Below are positions 50,589 to 58,767 of a stretch of 64,000 nt of DNA, in pieces. This DNA comes from Chlorohelix sp037138995 (lineage in GTDB: Bacteria; Chloroflexota; Chloroflexia; Chloroheliales; Chloroheliaceae): the NCBI RefSeq assembly GCF_037138995.1, contig NZ_JBAXHI010000008.1, forward strand, positions 62,001-126,000, in the 5' to 3' direction. The notes under the pieces were generated by a model. The model did not search any database, had not been told where the DNA came from, and saw nothing but the letters and a program-made list of their open reading frames with translations. How positions within the stretch are numbered: position 1 is the stretch's first letter; each line of letters starts with the position of its first letter. Made by a program: the position numbers and the translations under genes.

Positions 50589-53213
50589 TTAAGGTCTTCC
50601 GTAGCGCCATTGGAAATAATGCTGCCCTACGTTCCCCATTTCCACCTGCCATTCCGCACTGTTATTCGGTGTAAATGTTAGGACTCGTCTTTCAAAGACC
50701 TGTACCATGACATCCTTTTCCTGTCCACCGACCACAGCTTTTATCCAGTAAGGTTCACTTAATGGCAACCCCATTACATATACCCAATCCATTAATTGGG
50801 CTTTTATGTAACTATTTCCGTCAAATACTGTTCCGGTAGAAGTGAGATAATTCCAGAAAACATCAGGAATATTGTGTCCGGTTTCGGTTACATATTTTGA
50901 CAGCTTAACTTGAGCAGGGGCTGTATCAAGTTCAAAGGTGTTACCTTCGCTTGTTACTACAATATTAACCGTTTGACCTGAAAGATCGGCTGCCATGCCG
51001 TTTCCATCGACTGTAATTAGGTTTGCAAAACTTTGGTAGGTGGGTGATGGATTGGAATTACTCAAGTCTCCCGCTATTGGTAATGTGTTTGGTACGGTTT
51101 GCTGGAATAATGAGTCTCCGGTTGCTATTTTACCAAGAATCATTTCCCTGACTAACAAACCGTTGCTTACAAACCATTGTGAGTCGCGGTTACTCTTAGG
51201 GTTATTGATTTCCATCCGGCTTTTGTCAAAGTATTGTACCTGTCGTGAACCGCCGGGTGCATCAGCATAGGATTCTGTTTTAAACAAACCGGGCGTTCCC
51301 CACATCCAAGTACGGGCGGTGCGTCCTGATAGTACCGCTAGATCGGTGTAATCCCATACGCGCCTGAAACCGGAATCACTGAAGCTTAGGCTTAGTGAAT
51401 TTACTGAGGCTCCTGCGACAGTCGTTGTACTGATAGCAGTGGTAGTGACTATGGGGGCGGTTGTAGCAATGGGACCAGACCCAGTCGAGAAAGTTAACAG
51501 GTAAGACATCCCATTTTGCCCTCTATCACCTGTATTCCTTGCCTCTGCATAGTATATACCATCACTCGGTACGCCGAAATTAACCTGTGAAGATAGGTCG
51601 CCATCGCTTCTATCATCATTTTGCCCGATCAAAACTTGGCTTGCAATCTTGGAAGGATCCGTCGAATCAAAGCTGATAGCCCATACGAATAGGGAAGTAT
51701 CAATTCCGGCAGTAGGTAATCCGGTAAAACTGGTGCCGACTGAGTAAATCCGACCTGCTTTAGCATAAAACCTGACCCAATCTCTATCACCGTCAGGGCA
51801 GAATGTATGGGTCTGAGTTTCGTTTATCAAAATTTCTTTGGCAGTATTTGGCGTATTATCCGATTCATAAGCATCAAAGCAGGTTCCGATTCCGTTGCCA
51901 AAGGCTGCTAATGTGAGGTTATAGCTCATTAAATCGGTGCCATGTCCGGCAACGTCTTTAACTGCCAGATAATACCGAACAAATTCACCGAGCGATGTTC
52001 CGGTGGTGTAAGGTACTACCCAGTCAATGCGAGAGGCTAGACCTGCTCCGGGATAATCATCGCTGGAATAGATAGGTTTGAGGCTACCATCGGCGTTAAG
52101 TTGGTACAGCACTATAAAGGTGTCAATTCCGCCTTGCAGTTTGCTGGTGAAAACACTGTACGTTTTACCCTTAACCAAATCAAAATATTGCCAATCTACA
52201 TCGCTGGCAGGGCATGCAAAATGGAATTGGGTTCCATCATTAGCAGTGTCTATAGTAGGCAAACCGGGAGTTGGGTTGAAAGGTGCCGTAGCGCTTTGGC
52301 TAGGTTTAAGTTGGCTGGCTTGACTAGGGTTATTATCCGGTTCAAATCTGTCATAACATGTTCCAAGAGTTGGTGTAGCGCCGGGTGTACTGGTAGCGGG
52401 TACGGTAGTGCCTATGCCGTTTAATGTTAGTGTAAGTCCATATGCTCCGCAAGGGTTGTTATGATCAGGTTGACCCTGAATAACCCTTATATAGTAGCTA
52501 CCGGTTGCTGATGCTGTAAAAGTAATAGTAGAAATATAGCTGGCACTAGTAGTTCCACTACCGTTATCGGCTGCCAGCGGAGTATTTACATTGGCTATAC
52601 TATCCAGCAGAAAGATTGCTGGGTAAGTTTGATACTCAGGTAGAGTTTCAACTAATGCTTCTGCCGTTATTGTATAACTTCGTCCTGCTTGTGCAGTAAA
52701 CCCAACCCAATCTTCATCGGCTGGATTCAGTGTGTGGGCTTGTATTGTTGATACCAGAATAGGTTTTGCAGTAGCGGCTGTGTTATCTGGTTCATATGTA
52801 TCAACTGTTCCGGGACAAGCTCCCATAACCCGATAGCCCGGTGTAGGTGCAAGCGGCGTGGTTACAGGCGCAGCCTGATTTACTACGTTTCCATTTGCGG
52901 CTAATGCTTTGGGATTCGCGCCATTAAGGTAAGCTTTGTCCAGTTGCATAACCCTGTTAAAATTAAAGGGCGAGGCGTATTGCTTTTCAATCCTTTGCGC
53001 TTCATCTTTGTTATTCGGAAGCGATGGCAAAACGCCATTCCATGACGCGCTAACAGCGGTCGGTTCAGCCGCACTTAAAGCTCCATCTGCTACCGGACTG
53101 TAGCTTGAAGCCATAAGCGCAGATTCTACCAGTATTACTGTAACTATTAGGAGTATTGATACTCGAAATAATCGGGATTTGTAAATTTTGTGATTAGTGC
53201 GATTAGGTTTCAT
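50589..53213 (-). CDS. Secreted protein with three pre-peptidase (PPC) domains
   Basis: 874 residues from the ATG at 53213; the TTG further up (53234) lies before the GGAGGAA ribosome binding site. The N-terminal hydrophobic stretch (VSILLIVTVILVESALM) is a signal or anchor. Three beta-sandwich modules begin with D-x-[YF]-E-x-D-N: DTYEPDN, DRFEPDN and DAYESDN (about 138, 288 and 446 in this numbering), each with a later D[ERV]DWV-type motif (DEDWVGF, DRDWVRF). This matches the bacterial pre-peptidase C-terminal domain, which binds or localises to surfaces. The last 250 residues hold ARTWMWGTPGLF and VQYFDKSRMEINNP, a domain I know only from Chloroflexota-type secreted proteins. No catalytic site is seen. 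Confidence 0.82.
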   Translation of the reverse strand: MKPNRTNHKIYKSRLFRVSILLIVTVILVESALMASSYSPVADGALSAAEPTAVSASWNGVLPSLPNNKDEAQRIEKQYASPFNFNRVMQLDKAYLNGANPKALAANGNVVNQAAPVTTPLAPTPGYRVMGACPGTVDTYEPDNTAATAKPILVSTIQAHTLNPADEDWVGFTAQAGRSYTITAEALVETLPEYQTYPAIFLLDSIANVNTPLAADNGSGTTSASYISTITFTASATGSYYIRVIQGQPDHNNPCGAYGLTLTLNGIGTTVPATSTPGATPTLGTCYDRFEPDNNPSQASQLKPSQSATAPFNPTPGLPTIDTANDGTQFHFACPASDVDWQYFDLVKGKTYSVFTSKLQGGIDTFIVLYQLNADGSLKPIYSSDDYPGAGLASRIDWVVPYTTGTSLGEFVRYYLAVKDVAGHGTDLMSYNLTLAAFGNGIGTCFDAYESDNTPNTAKEILINETQTHTFCPDGDRDWVRFYAKAGRIYSVGTSFTGLPTAGIDTSLFVWAISFDSTDPSKIASQVLIGQNDDRSDGDLSSQVNFGVPSDGIYYAEARNTGDRGQNGMSYLLTFSTGSGPIATTAPIVTTTAISTTTVAGASVNSLSLSFSDSGFRRVWDYTDLAVLSGRTARTWMWGTPGLFKTESYADAPGGSRQVQYFDKSRMEINNPKSNRDSQWFVSNGLLVREMILGKIATGDSLFQQTVPNTLPIAGDLSNSNPSPTYQSFANLITVDGNGMAADLSGQTVNIVVTSEGNTFELDTAPAQVKLSKYVTETGHNIPDVFWNYLTSTGTVFDGNSYIKAQLMDWVYVMGLPLSEPYWIKAVVGGQEKDVMVQVFERRVLTFTPNNSAEWQVEMGNVGQHYFQWRYGRP

Positions 53214-53438
53214 TGGATGAAATTCCTCCGGCAATTGGCTCAGCTATTATTTGTCTGAGCTTTAGAGCTATTTTGCGAGCTGCATATAGGTGAGGCATGG
53301 TATGAACATATTATTCCAATGTTATGATTATATATATCAAACCTTAACCCTGTCAAACTTCTTTGCAAAAGTTTAATCTCAAACAGTTGGTTATAATAAT
53401 AGGGTGATTATCTCAATGAAAAGTATGGAGAAAAATAA

Positions 53439-54365
53439 ATGATTCTAGTTCTTGGAAGTACAGGCTTTATTGGAAGAAATTTGGTGCCAAAACTTGTACA
53501 AAAGTATCCCGGCAATGTTCGGATTTTGGTGCGCCCAAATGCAGGCTCCTCTAAACGAAGTGCGGCAAGTTTAGCTGCGCTGAAGAAATTAGCTGGTTTG
53601 GAAATAGTTGAAGGAGATGTATTAAATCCTGCCTCGCTTGCTAAAGCAATGAAAGGAGTTGAGACAGTTTTTGATTATGCTCAAGTCACCGCTAATTACA
53701 AGAATAAGGACAATATTTACTGGCGAGTAAATGTTGAAGGCACCAAGAATGTCGTAGCAGCAGCGGAAGCAGCAGGGGTAAAACGGTTTATTTTGGGTAG
53801 CGGTTTGGGTACTATAAAGGGTGCGCCCGGTAGTTATATGCGAACCCGGTGGGAAGCTGAGCAAACTGTACGAAACAGCAAATTAAGCTGGACTATTCTT
53901 CAACCTAGTATTCTATTTGGGCGTGGCGCAGAATTTTTCGAAGCACAGGCGCGTATTATTAAAATGCTTCCGCTTGCAACTGTTATAGGAAATGGGAAAA
54001 TTCGAATGCAACCCATTTATGTTGAGGATGTCGTAGCGGCTGCAATCGAATGTATTAATCGAGATGATAAAATAGGCAAGGCAGTTGCTTTTGGAGGACC
54101 GGCTACTTTCACCTATAAAGAGCTTATATCCCTCATTGTAAAAAACTTGAAGAAGCAACGCCTGTTTTTATATCTCCCCTTGCCGTTAGCGCGTATAAAC
54201 GCAGCACTGTTCAATGTAATACCAGAACCTCCTTTGACTCCGGCAACACTGGAATTATTTGATTTTGAAAATACTACCGGTGATGATCAGATTCTTGAGA
54301 AGGAATTTGGAATAAAAGCCTTTTCTTTGCAAGAGTATCTGGAAAAGAATAGTATTCTCGGTTAG
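53439..54365 (+). CDS. NAD-dependent epimerase/dehydratase family protein (atypical SDR)
   Basis: 308 residues. The nucleotide-binding motif is VLGSTGFIGRNLV (G-x-x-G-x-x-G); EGDVLNPASLAKAMKGVETVF and AAGVKRFILGSGLG follow. The usual Y-x3-K catalytic pair is not apparent: the region reads GSYMRTRWEAEQTVR, where the Y-x3-W stretch has lost the lysine. This is the atypical group that includes NDUFA9-like and NmrA-like proteins, which bind NADP without redox chemistry or have unknown substrate. GGAGAA precedes the ATG. Confidence 0.85.
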   Translation: MILVLGSTGFIGRNLVPKLVQKYPGNVRILVRPNAGSSKRSAASLAALKKLAGLEIVEGDVLNPASLAKAMKGVETVFDYAQVTANYKNKDNIYWRVNVEGTKNVVAAAEAAGVKRFILGSGLGTIKGAPGSYMRTRWEAEQTVRNSKLSWTILQPSILFGRGAEFFEAQARIIKMLPLATVIGNGKIRMQPIYVEDVVAAAIECINRDDKIGKAVAFGGPATFTYKELISLIVKNLKKQRLFLYLPLPLARINAALFNVIPEPPLTPATLELFDFENTTGDDQILEKEFGIKAFSLQEYLEKNSILG

Positions 54366-54376
54366 TTTTGAGCAAA

Positions 54377-54416
54377 TAAAAACCACCTGTCTTACCTTTA
54401 TTGTGTAGGGCAGGTG
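54377..54416 (-). terminator. Terminator of the LexA-like S24 gene
   Basis: On the minus strand CACCTG and CAGGTG, with further pairs inside, close a stem-loop; GGTTTTTATTTG follows. It is 27 bp past the stop codon and also lies at the end of the convergent SDR gene. Confidence 0.65.
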
Positions 54417-54443
54417 TTATATGAATCCATCATTTTCGCCGGG

Positions 54444-55196
54444 TTAATTAACCCAACCGTTTTTGATAATTGCAACTACTCGTCCTTGAATTTTCACCCC
54501 ATCAAGATCATCACGCTCAGAATCACCTCTTTGCGGCAAAATATGGATGGGTCCTAAATTCTGATTGGCTGGTTGTAATAATACTCGGTCTGAATAACGA
54601 TGACGGTAAAATCTCTTGAGGGTTACTAGCCCGGCAGGGTCATTGCTGTCGGTAAGACAAGCAATAACGAAATCCCCTTCATCCGCCCAAGTTTGGGATT
54701 GTACTATTATTATGTCTCCATCGTCGATTTCATTTTCTATCATTGATTGACCACGTACTCTTAGGGCGTATGTTTGGCGATTGATTTTTACTTCATCTTG
54801 ATTAAGCATGACAAAGTCTACATCTGCTCCATAACCGGTCTCGTGATAGGCAATCGTTACATCATACTGTCCAGCCGCGACTTCACCAACCACAGGCAAT
54901 TTGACATAACTTATTTGGTTAAAATTATCCCACGGCGCTGGTCCGTCCGAAGCTACCATTTTCACACTGGAATTATAACGATTCGGACGAGTTTTAGTAT
55001 TTTGGGAGGCTGCTATATTTTTAGACTGCCCTAAGATTCGGTAATCACTCAAGTTTCCTTCAGGGGTGCGTTGCGCTAGAGTGAAACCATATTCTCCGGT
55101 AATGTTGGAGGTACGCTTAAAGTTCCAACAAGATGCAGTAATTTCTCCAGAAATGGTAACTTTGTCCATATTATTATTTTCTTTGTTGTACTTCAT
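54444..55196 (-). CDS. LexA-like S24 peptidase-domain protein without visible HTH
   Basis: 250 residues. The C-terminal half is the LexA/UmuD fold: GEVAAGQYDV with the A108-G109 cleavage pair, GQSMIENEIDDGDIIIVQ with the nucleophile S151, and LVTLKRFYRH with the general-base K194. All three elements for RecA-promoted self-cleavage are present. The N-terminal 95 residues (SGEITASCWNFKRTSN, RTPEGNLSDYRILGQ) do not show the winged-helix reader of LexA and match nothing I know. It follows lexA by 116 bp on the same strand. It could be an SOS-controlled switch protein or a UmuD relative. Confidence 0.75.
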   Translation of the reverse strand: MKYNKENNNMDKVTISGEITASCWNFKRTSNITGEYGFTLAQRTPEGNLSDYRILGQSKNIAASQNTKTRPNRYNSSVKMVASDGPAPWDNFNQISYVKLPVVGEVAAGQYDVTIAYHETGYGADVDFVMLNQDEVKINRQTYALRVRGQSMIENEIDDGDIIIVQSQTWADEGDFVIACLTDSNDPAGLVTLKRFYRHRYSDRVLLQPANQNLGPIHILPQRGDSERDDLDGVKIQGRVVAIIKNGWVN

Positions 55197-55246
55197 AATA
55201 ATTTTGTTTTCCTGAAGAGGTCGGGCAATTCATATCAAGGCAAGCC

Positions 55247-55273
55247 TGTTTCCTGCCAATAAGACAGGAAACA
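55247..55273. promoter_or_regulatory. Inverted repeat between lexA and the LexA-like gene
   Basis: TGTTTCCTG (55247-55255) and CAGGAAACA (55265-55273) are exact inverted repeats with 9 nt between, in the leader of the LexA-like gene. No T-run follows, so it may be an operator or an mRNA hairpin that separates the expression of the two genes. Confidence 0.5.
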
Positions 55274-55312
55274 TTAATACTATTTTCAGGTTGGGGTAAA
55301 CGGAGACTTATT

Positions 55313-56113
55313 CTATATTGAAGCGCGGATAACCCCAACGAGTTTACCCATAACACGGGCATTGCTGAGTTTTTTAACAATCGGTCCCATAGTTGGGTTA
55401 GCCGGTTGCAAACGTACCTCATCCTTGGATTTATCAGGGTACCACTTTTTCAGTGTGGTTTCGCGTTCCTCTTCCAGCCATACTGCCACAATTTCGCCAA
55501 CTTCGGCAGTTTGCTGAGGTTTAATTAAAACTATATCACCATCGGCGATAAGAGCATCCACCATTGAGTTACCCTTTACTTTAAGGGCAAATACTTCATT
55601 TGGTTTGCGTGTGCCTAGCATAGAGGGAGGAACTTCAACCGTATCTTCGGTAGTTCTATCTCTACGGTCTGGGATAGGCTCACCGGCAGCAATAGTACCA
55701 AGGAGAGGAACTTCAAGTGTTCTAGCTCCGGTAGTACGATATTTTAGACAAATGGCTCTAGATTTCCCCTCTGTGCGGCTAATATAGCCTTTTTGCTCAA
55801 GCGCTGCTAGGTTATAATCAACAACTGAGGTTGAGGAAATCGTAAGGGCTTGTTGTATTTCTCTTACAGTGGGGGGTAAGCCATTATTATCATCAATGAA
55901 TTGCTCAACAAATTCAAGCATTCTTTGCTGTTTAGCAGAAAGCTGATTCATTTTGCGCCTTCCTCCTGAACGGTTTAACCGTGCGCCAGTTTTAGCAGGC
56001 ACTTCGGTCGGGTTTTTATAGTTTTTAGAAGGTGCAACGCTTGTGGGTTTTATTTGCACCGCTTCAATTTCTGCGGAAGCAGTTCTAGGTTTAGCACTTA
56101 CTGCATTAGCCAT
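55313..56113 (-). CDS. lexA: LexA repressor, SOS regulator
   Basis: The wHTH domain is LSAKQQRMLEFVEQFIDDNN with TVREIQQALTISSTSVVDYN; the cleavage site is GTIAAGEPIP (Ala-Gly), the nucleophile in KGNSMVDALIADGD and the lysine in TTLKKWYPD. LexA represses DNA-repair genes until RecA filament triggers self-cleavage. The frame starts at 56113 with a 54-residue, Lys/Pro-rich extension. A second ATG at 55951 has the strong ribosome binding site AGGAGGA in front and gives 212 residues, the usual LexA size. Both may be used. The promoter carries a SOS box, so the gene is autoregulated. Confidence 0.93.
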   Translation of the reverse strand: MANAVSAKPRTASAEIEAVQIKPTSVAPSKNYKNPTEVPAKTGARLNRSGGRRKMNQLSAKQQRMLEFVEQFIDDNNGLPPTVREIQQALTISSTSVVDYNLAALEQKGYISRTEGKSRAICLKYRTTGARTLEVPLLGTIAAGEPIPDRRDRTTEDTVEVPPSMLGTRKPNEVFALKVKGNSMVDALIADGDIVLIKPQQTAEVGEIVAVWLEEERETTLKKWYPDKSKDEVRLQPANPTMGPIVKKLSNARVMGKLVGVIRASI

Positions 56114-56229
56114 TAAAATTGAAACTCCCTGTTAGTTATAGCACCCTCTAGGTTATAAAGGATTTGTAAGTTATGCTCTTATATTTGTAGGGCATAGCTT
56201 CGTGATTAAACCAAATATACAATAGAACA

Positions 56230-56259
56230 ATTATACGCACGAACAAGGGTTCTTGTCAA
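56230..56259 (-). promoter_or_regulatory. lexA promoter with SOS (LexA) box in the spacer
   Basis: On the minus strand TTGACA (56259-56254), an 18-bp spacer and TATAAT (56235-56230): a perfect consensus promoter. The spacer holds GAAC-AAGG-GTTC (56241-56252), an exact match to the GAAC-N4-GTTC LexA box of Bacillus and relatives. LexA bound there would block polymerase. Transcription would begin near 56223, about 110 nt before the first ATG. Confidence 0.85.
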
Positions 56260-56305
56260 GGGGTTTTTTCTATATGAATAGGTGTTTTAGTCCTATAATT
56301 TGGAA

Positions 56306-56332
56306 ACGGGCGCTAGAGATGCATGCGCCCGT
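56306..56332 (-). terminator. Candidate terminator of argF-argH
   Basis: ACGGGCGC and GCGCCCGT pair perfectly around an 11-nt loop, 18 bp after the argF stop. On the minus strand TTTCC follows, a short T-tract. It separates argF from the lexA promoter. Confidence 0.55.
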
Positions 56333-56350
56333 CGGGTTTTGGGTAAAATT

Positions 56351-57304
56351 TCAGTCTGCCAGCAAATGTACCAGCAATCCTTTTTGAGCATGCAAACGAT
56401 TCTCGGCTTGCTGGAAAACCGCGCTTTGCGACCCTTCCAATACTTCCTCGGTAACTTCATCGCCCCGGTGCGCTGGTAGGCAATGCAATATCAATGTGTC
56501 AGGTTTTGCCATTTCCAGCAAGCTAGAATTAATCTGGTAAGGCTTGAAAACGCGACGACGCAATTCAGCTTCGCTTTCCTGTCCCATACTAGCCCACACA
56601 TCGGTGTAGATTACATCAGCCTCGGCTACTGCTTCTGGGCTGTTGCTAACCTTTACATAGCTATTACCGTTAGCGAGTTGGCGAGCTTGATATACGATTT
56701 CTTCATCGGGCCAATACTGGGGGGGAGTGATTATTGTAATGTTTATTCCGCTTAAAGCGGAAGCGAGCGCAAGGCTATGCGCCATATTGTTTCCATCCCC
56801 GATATAAGCCATTGTCAGCCCTTTGAGCTTGCCGAATCGCTCCCGGATGGTCAATAGATCGGCGAGCGCTTGACAGGGATGTTCCCGGTCGGTAAGACCG
56901 TTGATTAGAGGCTTACTAGAATAGTTGGCGAGTTCCACCAAGGTCGAATGGTCACGTACCCGCGCCAGAATACCGTCTGCCATGCTGCTGATAACCCGTG
57001 ATACGTCGGAGGAAGTTTCGCGCTTGCCGAGTCCAATTTCGGTGGGCGCAAGATAAAAAGCGCGTCCGCCAAGTTGGTACATACCGATGTCGAAAGAAAG
57101 GCGCGTGCGTAACGAGGGATGCTCAAAAATCATCGCCAATGACTTACCGTTCAGAATAGGGGTTGGTTCACCGCGTTTAAGTCGTGTCTTAATATCGAGC
57201 GCGGTATCCAACACCTGCGCCAGTTCTTGAGCGTTCAAGTCCGCAGACGAAAGTAGATGCCTACCCTTTAGAATGGGTATAAATGTAGCGTTATTGTCGT
57301 TCAT
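56351..57304 (-). CDS. argF: Ornithine carbamoyltransferase
   Basis: 317 residues. Carbamoyl-phosphate site: FEHPSLRTRLSF (the S-x-R-T-R pattern); then DREHPCQALADLLTI for ornithine binding and LHCLPAHRGDE with the catalytic Cys (HCLP). The enzyme makes citrulline from ornithine. Its 5' end overlaps the 3' end of argH by 14 bp, so argH-argF is a coupled operon in the order argH then argF on the minus strand. Confidence 0.96.
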   Translation of the reverse strand: MNDNNATFIPILKGRHLLSSADLNAQELAQVLDTALDIKTRLKRGEPTPILNGKSLAMIFEHPSLRTRLSFDIGMYQLGGRAFYLAPTEIGLGKRETSSDVSRVISSMADGILARVRDHSTLVELANYSSKPLINGLTDREHPCQALADLLTIRERFGKLKGLTMAYIGDGNNMAHSLALASALSGINITIITPPQYWPDEEIVYQARQLANGNSYVKVSNSPEAVAEADVIYTDVWASMGQESEAELRRRVFKPYQINSSLLEMAKPDTLILHCLPAHRGDEVTEEVLEGSQSAVFQQAENRLHAQKGLLVHLLAD

Positions 57305-58709
57305 CTTGTCCTGTATTTTTCTCCTTCAACCAATCCCGTGTTTCCATTAGCAGATTTTCGGCAGCAGTAAGTGCATTGGCAACTTGTTCGGGGGCAGTTC
57401 CGCCGGTAGTCTTACGCGAGCCAAGGCTGGACTCAACCGTTATCAGCAAAATATCTTCGTCAAATTCAGCGGCAAGCATCCGGTATTCTTCCAACTTTAG
57501 GTCTGCAAAGGTGCGCCCTTCTTCAACGCACTTTTTAACCAATTTGCCCGATATTTCGTGTGCTTGCCGAAACGGGATGCCCTTTTTCACTAGATAATCG
57601 GCAATATCGGTGGCGGTAGCAAAACTACCTTGTGCGGCGCGATAGAGCGTTCCAGTGCGGATTTGCATGGTGGCGACCATCCCGTTGAAAACGGTCAGGC
57701 TGTTAACCAAGGTTTCTACCGAATCAAAGAGCGGCTCTTTGTCTTCCTGCATATCCTTGTTATAAGCCAGCGGCAGCCCTTTGAGCATGGTTAATACCGA
57801 TACCAGATTGCCTACCATACGCCCACTTTTACCGCGTACGAGTTCTGCCATATCAGGGTTTTTTTTCTGCGGCATGATGCTACTTCCGGTGCTGTAGGCA
57901 TCATCCAGTTCGATGAAGCCGAACTCGCCGCTCGACCACAAAACAATTTCTTCGGAAAAACGGCTCAGATGCACCGCACAAAGAGCGGCGGCAGAGAGCG
58001 TTTCTACTACGAAATCGCGATCACTTACTGCATCAAGGCTGTTGCGGGTAATTGCGTTCATTCCCAGTTGTTCCGCCACATATTCGCGGTCGAGCGGGTA
58101 GGGTACGCCTGCCAACGCGCCACTGCCAAGCGGTGATACATCGGTACGGGTATAGCAATCGTAAAAACGCCCGGCATCGCGTTGCAACATCTCGAAGTAA
58201 GCCAACAAATGGTGGGAAAGTAAAACAGGTTGCGCCCGCTGTAGATGGGTATAGCCGGGCATAATTACCCCGTGCCATTTTTGTGCCAGCTTTAGCAAGG
58301 TTTCTTGCAAATTGGCGATGCGCTCAACAATCGTCACAATTGCTGAGCAGGTATAGAGGCGCACGTCCAAGGCTACTTGATCGTTGCGACTACGCCCTGT
58401 ATGAAGCCGTCCGGCAGCAGACCCGATTTCTTCTGCCAGTACCGCTTCAATGTTCATGTGAATATCTTCGCGGTCGAGCCTGAACTCAAATTCGCCTTGT
58501 TCGATACGAGCGCGGATTTTTTCCAGCCCTGCAATTATTGTATTCGAGTCTTCGGGCGAAATGATGCTCTGTTTTGCCAGCATACGGGCATGAGCGATAG
58601 AACCGGCAATGTCCTGTCGGTATAGGTTGCGGTCAAAAGGAATCGAAGCCCCGAACTCTTCGGCGGTTTTATCAACCTCTTTACCGAAGCGTCCTCCCCA
58701 CAATTTCAT
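57291..58709 (-). CDS. argH: Argininosuccinate lyase
   Basis: Start at the ATG at 58709 (MKLWGGRFGKEVDKT), the usual beginning of ArgH; an upstream start at 58721 would add MRII. Conserved: AEEIGSAAGRLHTGRSRNDQ, MPGYTHLQRAQPVLLSHH and the signature SSIMPQKKNPDMAEL with the catalytic Ser of the mobile loop. 472 residues, normal. It splits argininosuccinate into arginine and fumarate; the fumarate feeds the fumarase found in the same window. Coupled to argF downstream. Confidence 0.97.
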   Translation of the reverse strand: MKLWGGRFGKEVDKTAEEFGASIPFDRNLYRQDIAGSIAHARMLAKQSIISPEDSNTIIAGLEKIRARIEQGEFEFRLDREDIHMNIEAVLAEEIGSAAGRLHTGRSRNDQVALDVRLYTCSAIVTIVERIANLQETLLKLAQKWHGVIMPGYTHLQRAQPVLLSHHLLAYFEMLQRDAGRFYDCYTRTDVSPLGSGALAGVPYPLDREYVAEQLGMNAITRNSLDAVSDRDFVVETLSAAALCAVHLSRFSEEIVLWSSGEFGFIELDDAYSTGSSIMPQKKNPDMAELVRGKSGRMVGNLVSVLTMLKGLPLAYNKDMQEDKEPLFDSVETLVNSLTVFNGMVATMQIRTGTLYRAAQGSFATATDIADYLVKKGIPFRQAHEISGKLVKKCVEEGRTFADLKLEEYRMLAAEFDEDILLITVESSLGSRKTTGGTAPEQVANALTAAENLLMETRDWLKEKNTGQDERQ

Positions 58710-58767
58710 TATTATCCTCATTAGAAATCAGAAGCCGGTCAACAAGCGTCAAATTCCGACTTCCAGC

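Noticed and set aside
55247..55273. Inverted repeat read as terminator of lexA
   Set aside because: No T-run on the minus strand; kept as an unassigned inverted repeat only.
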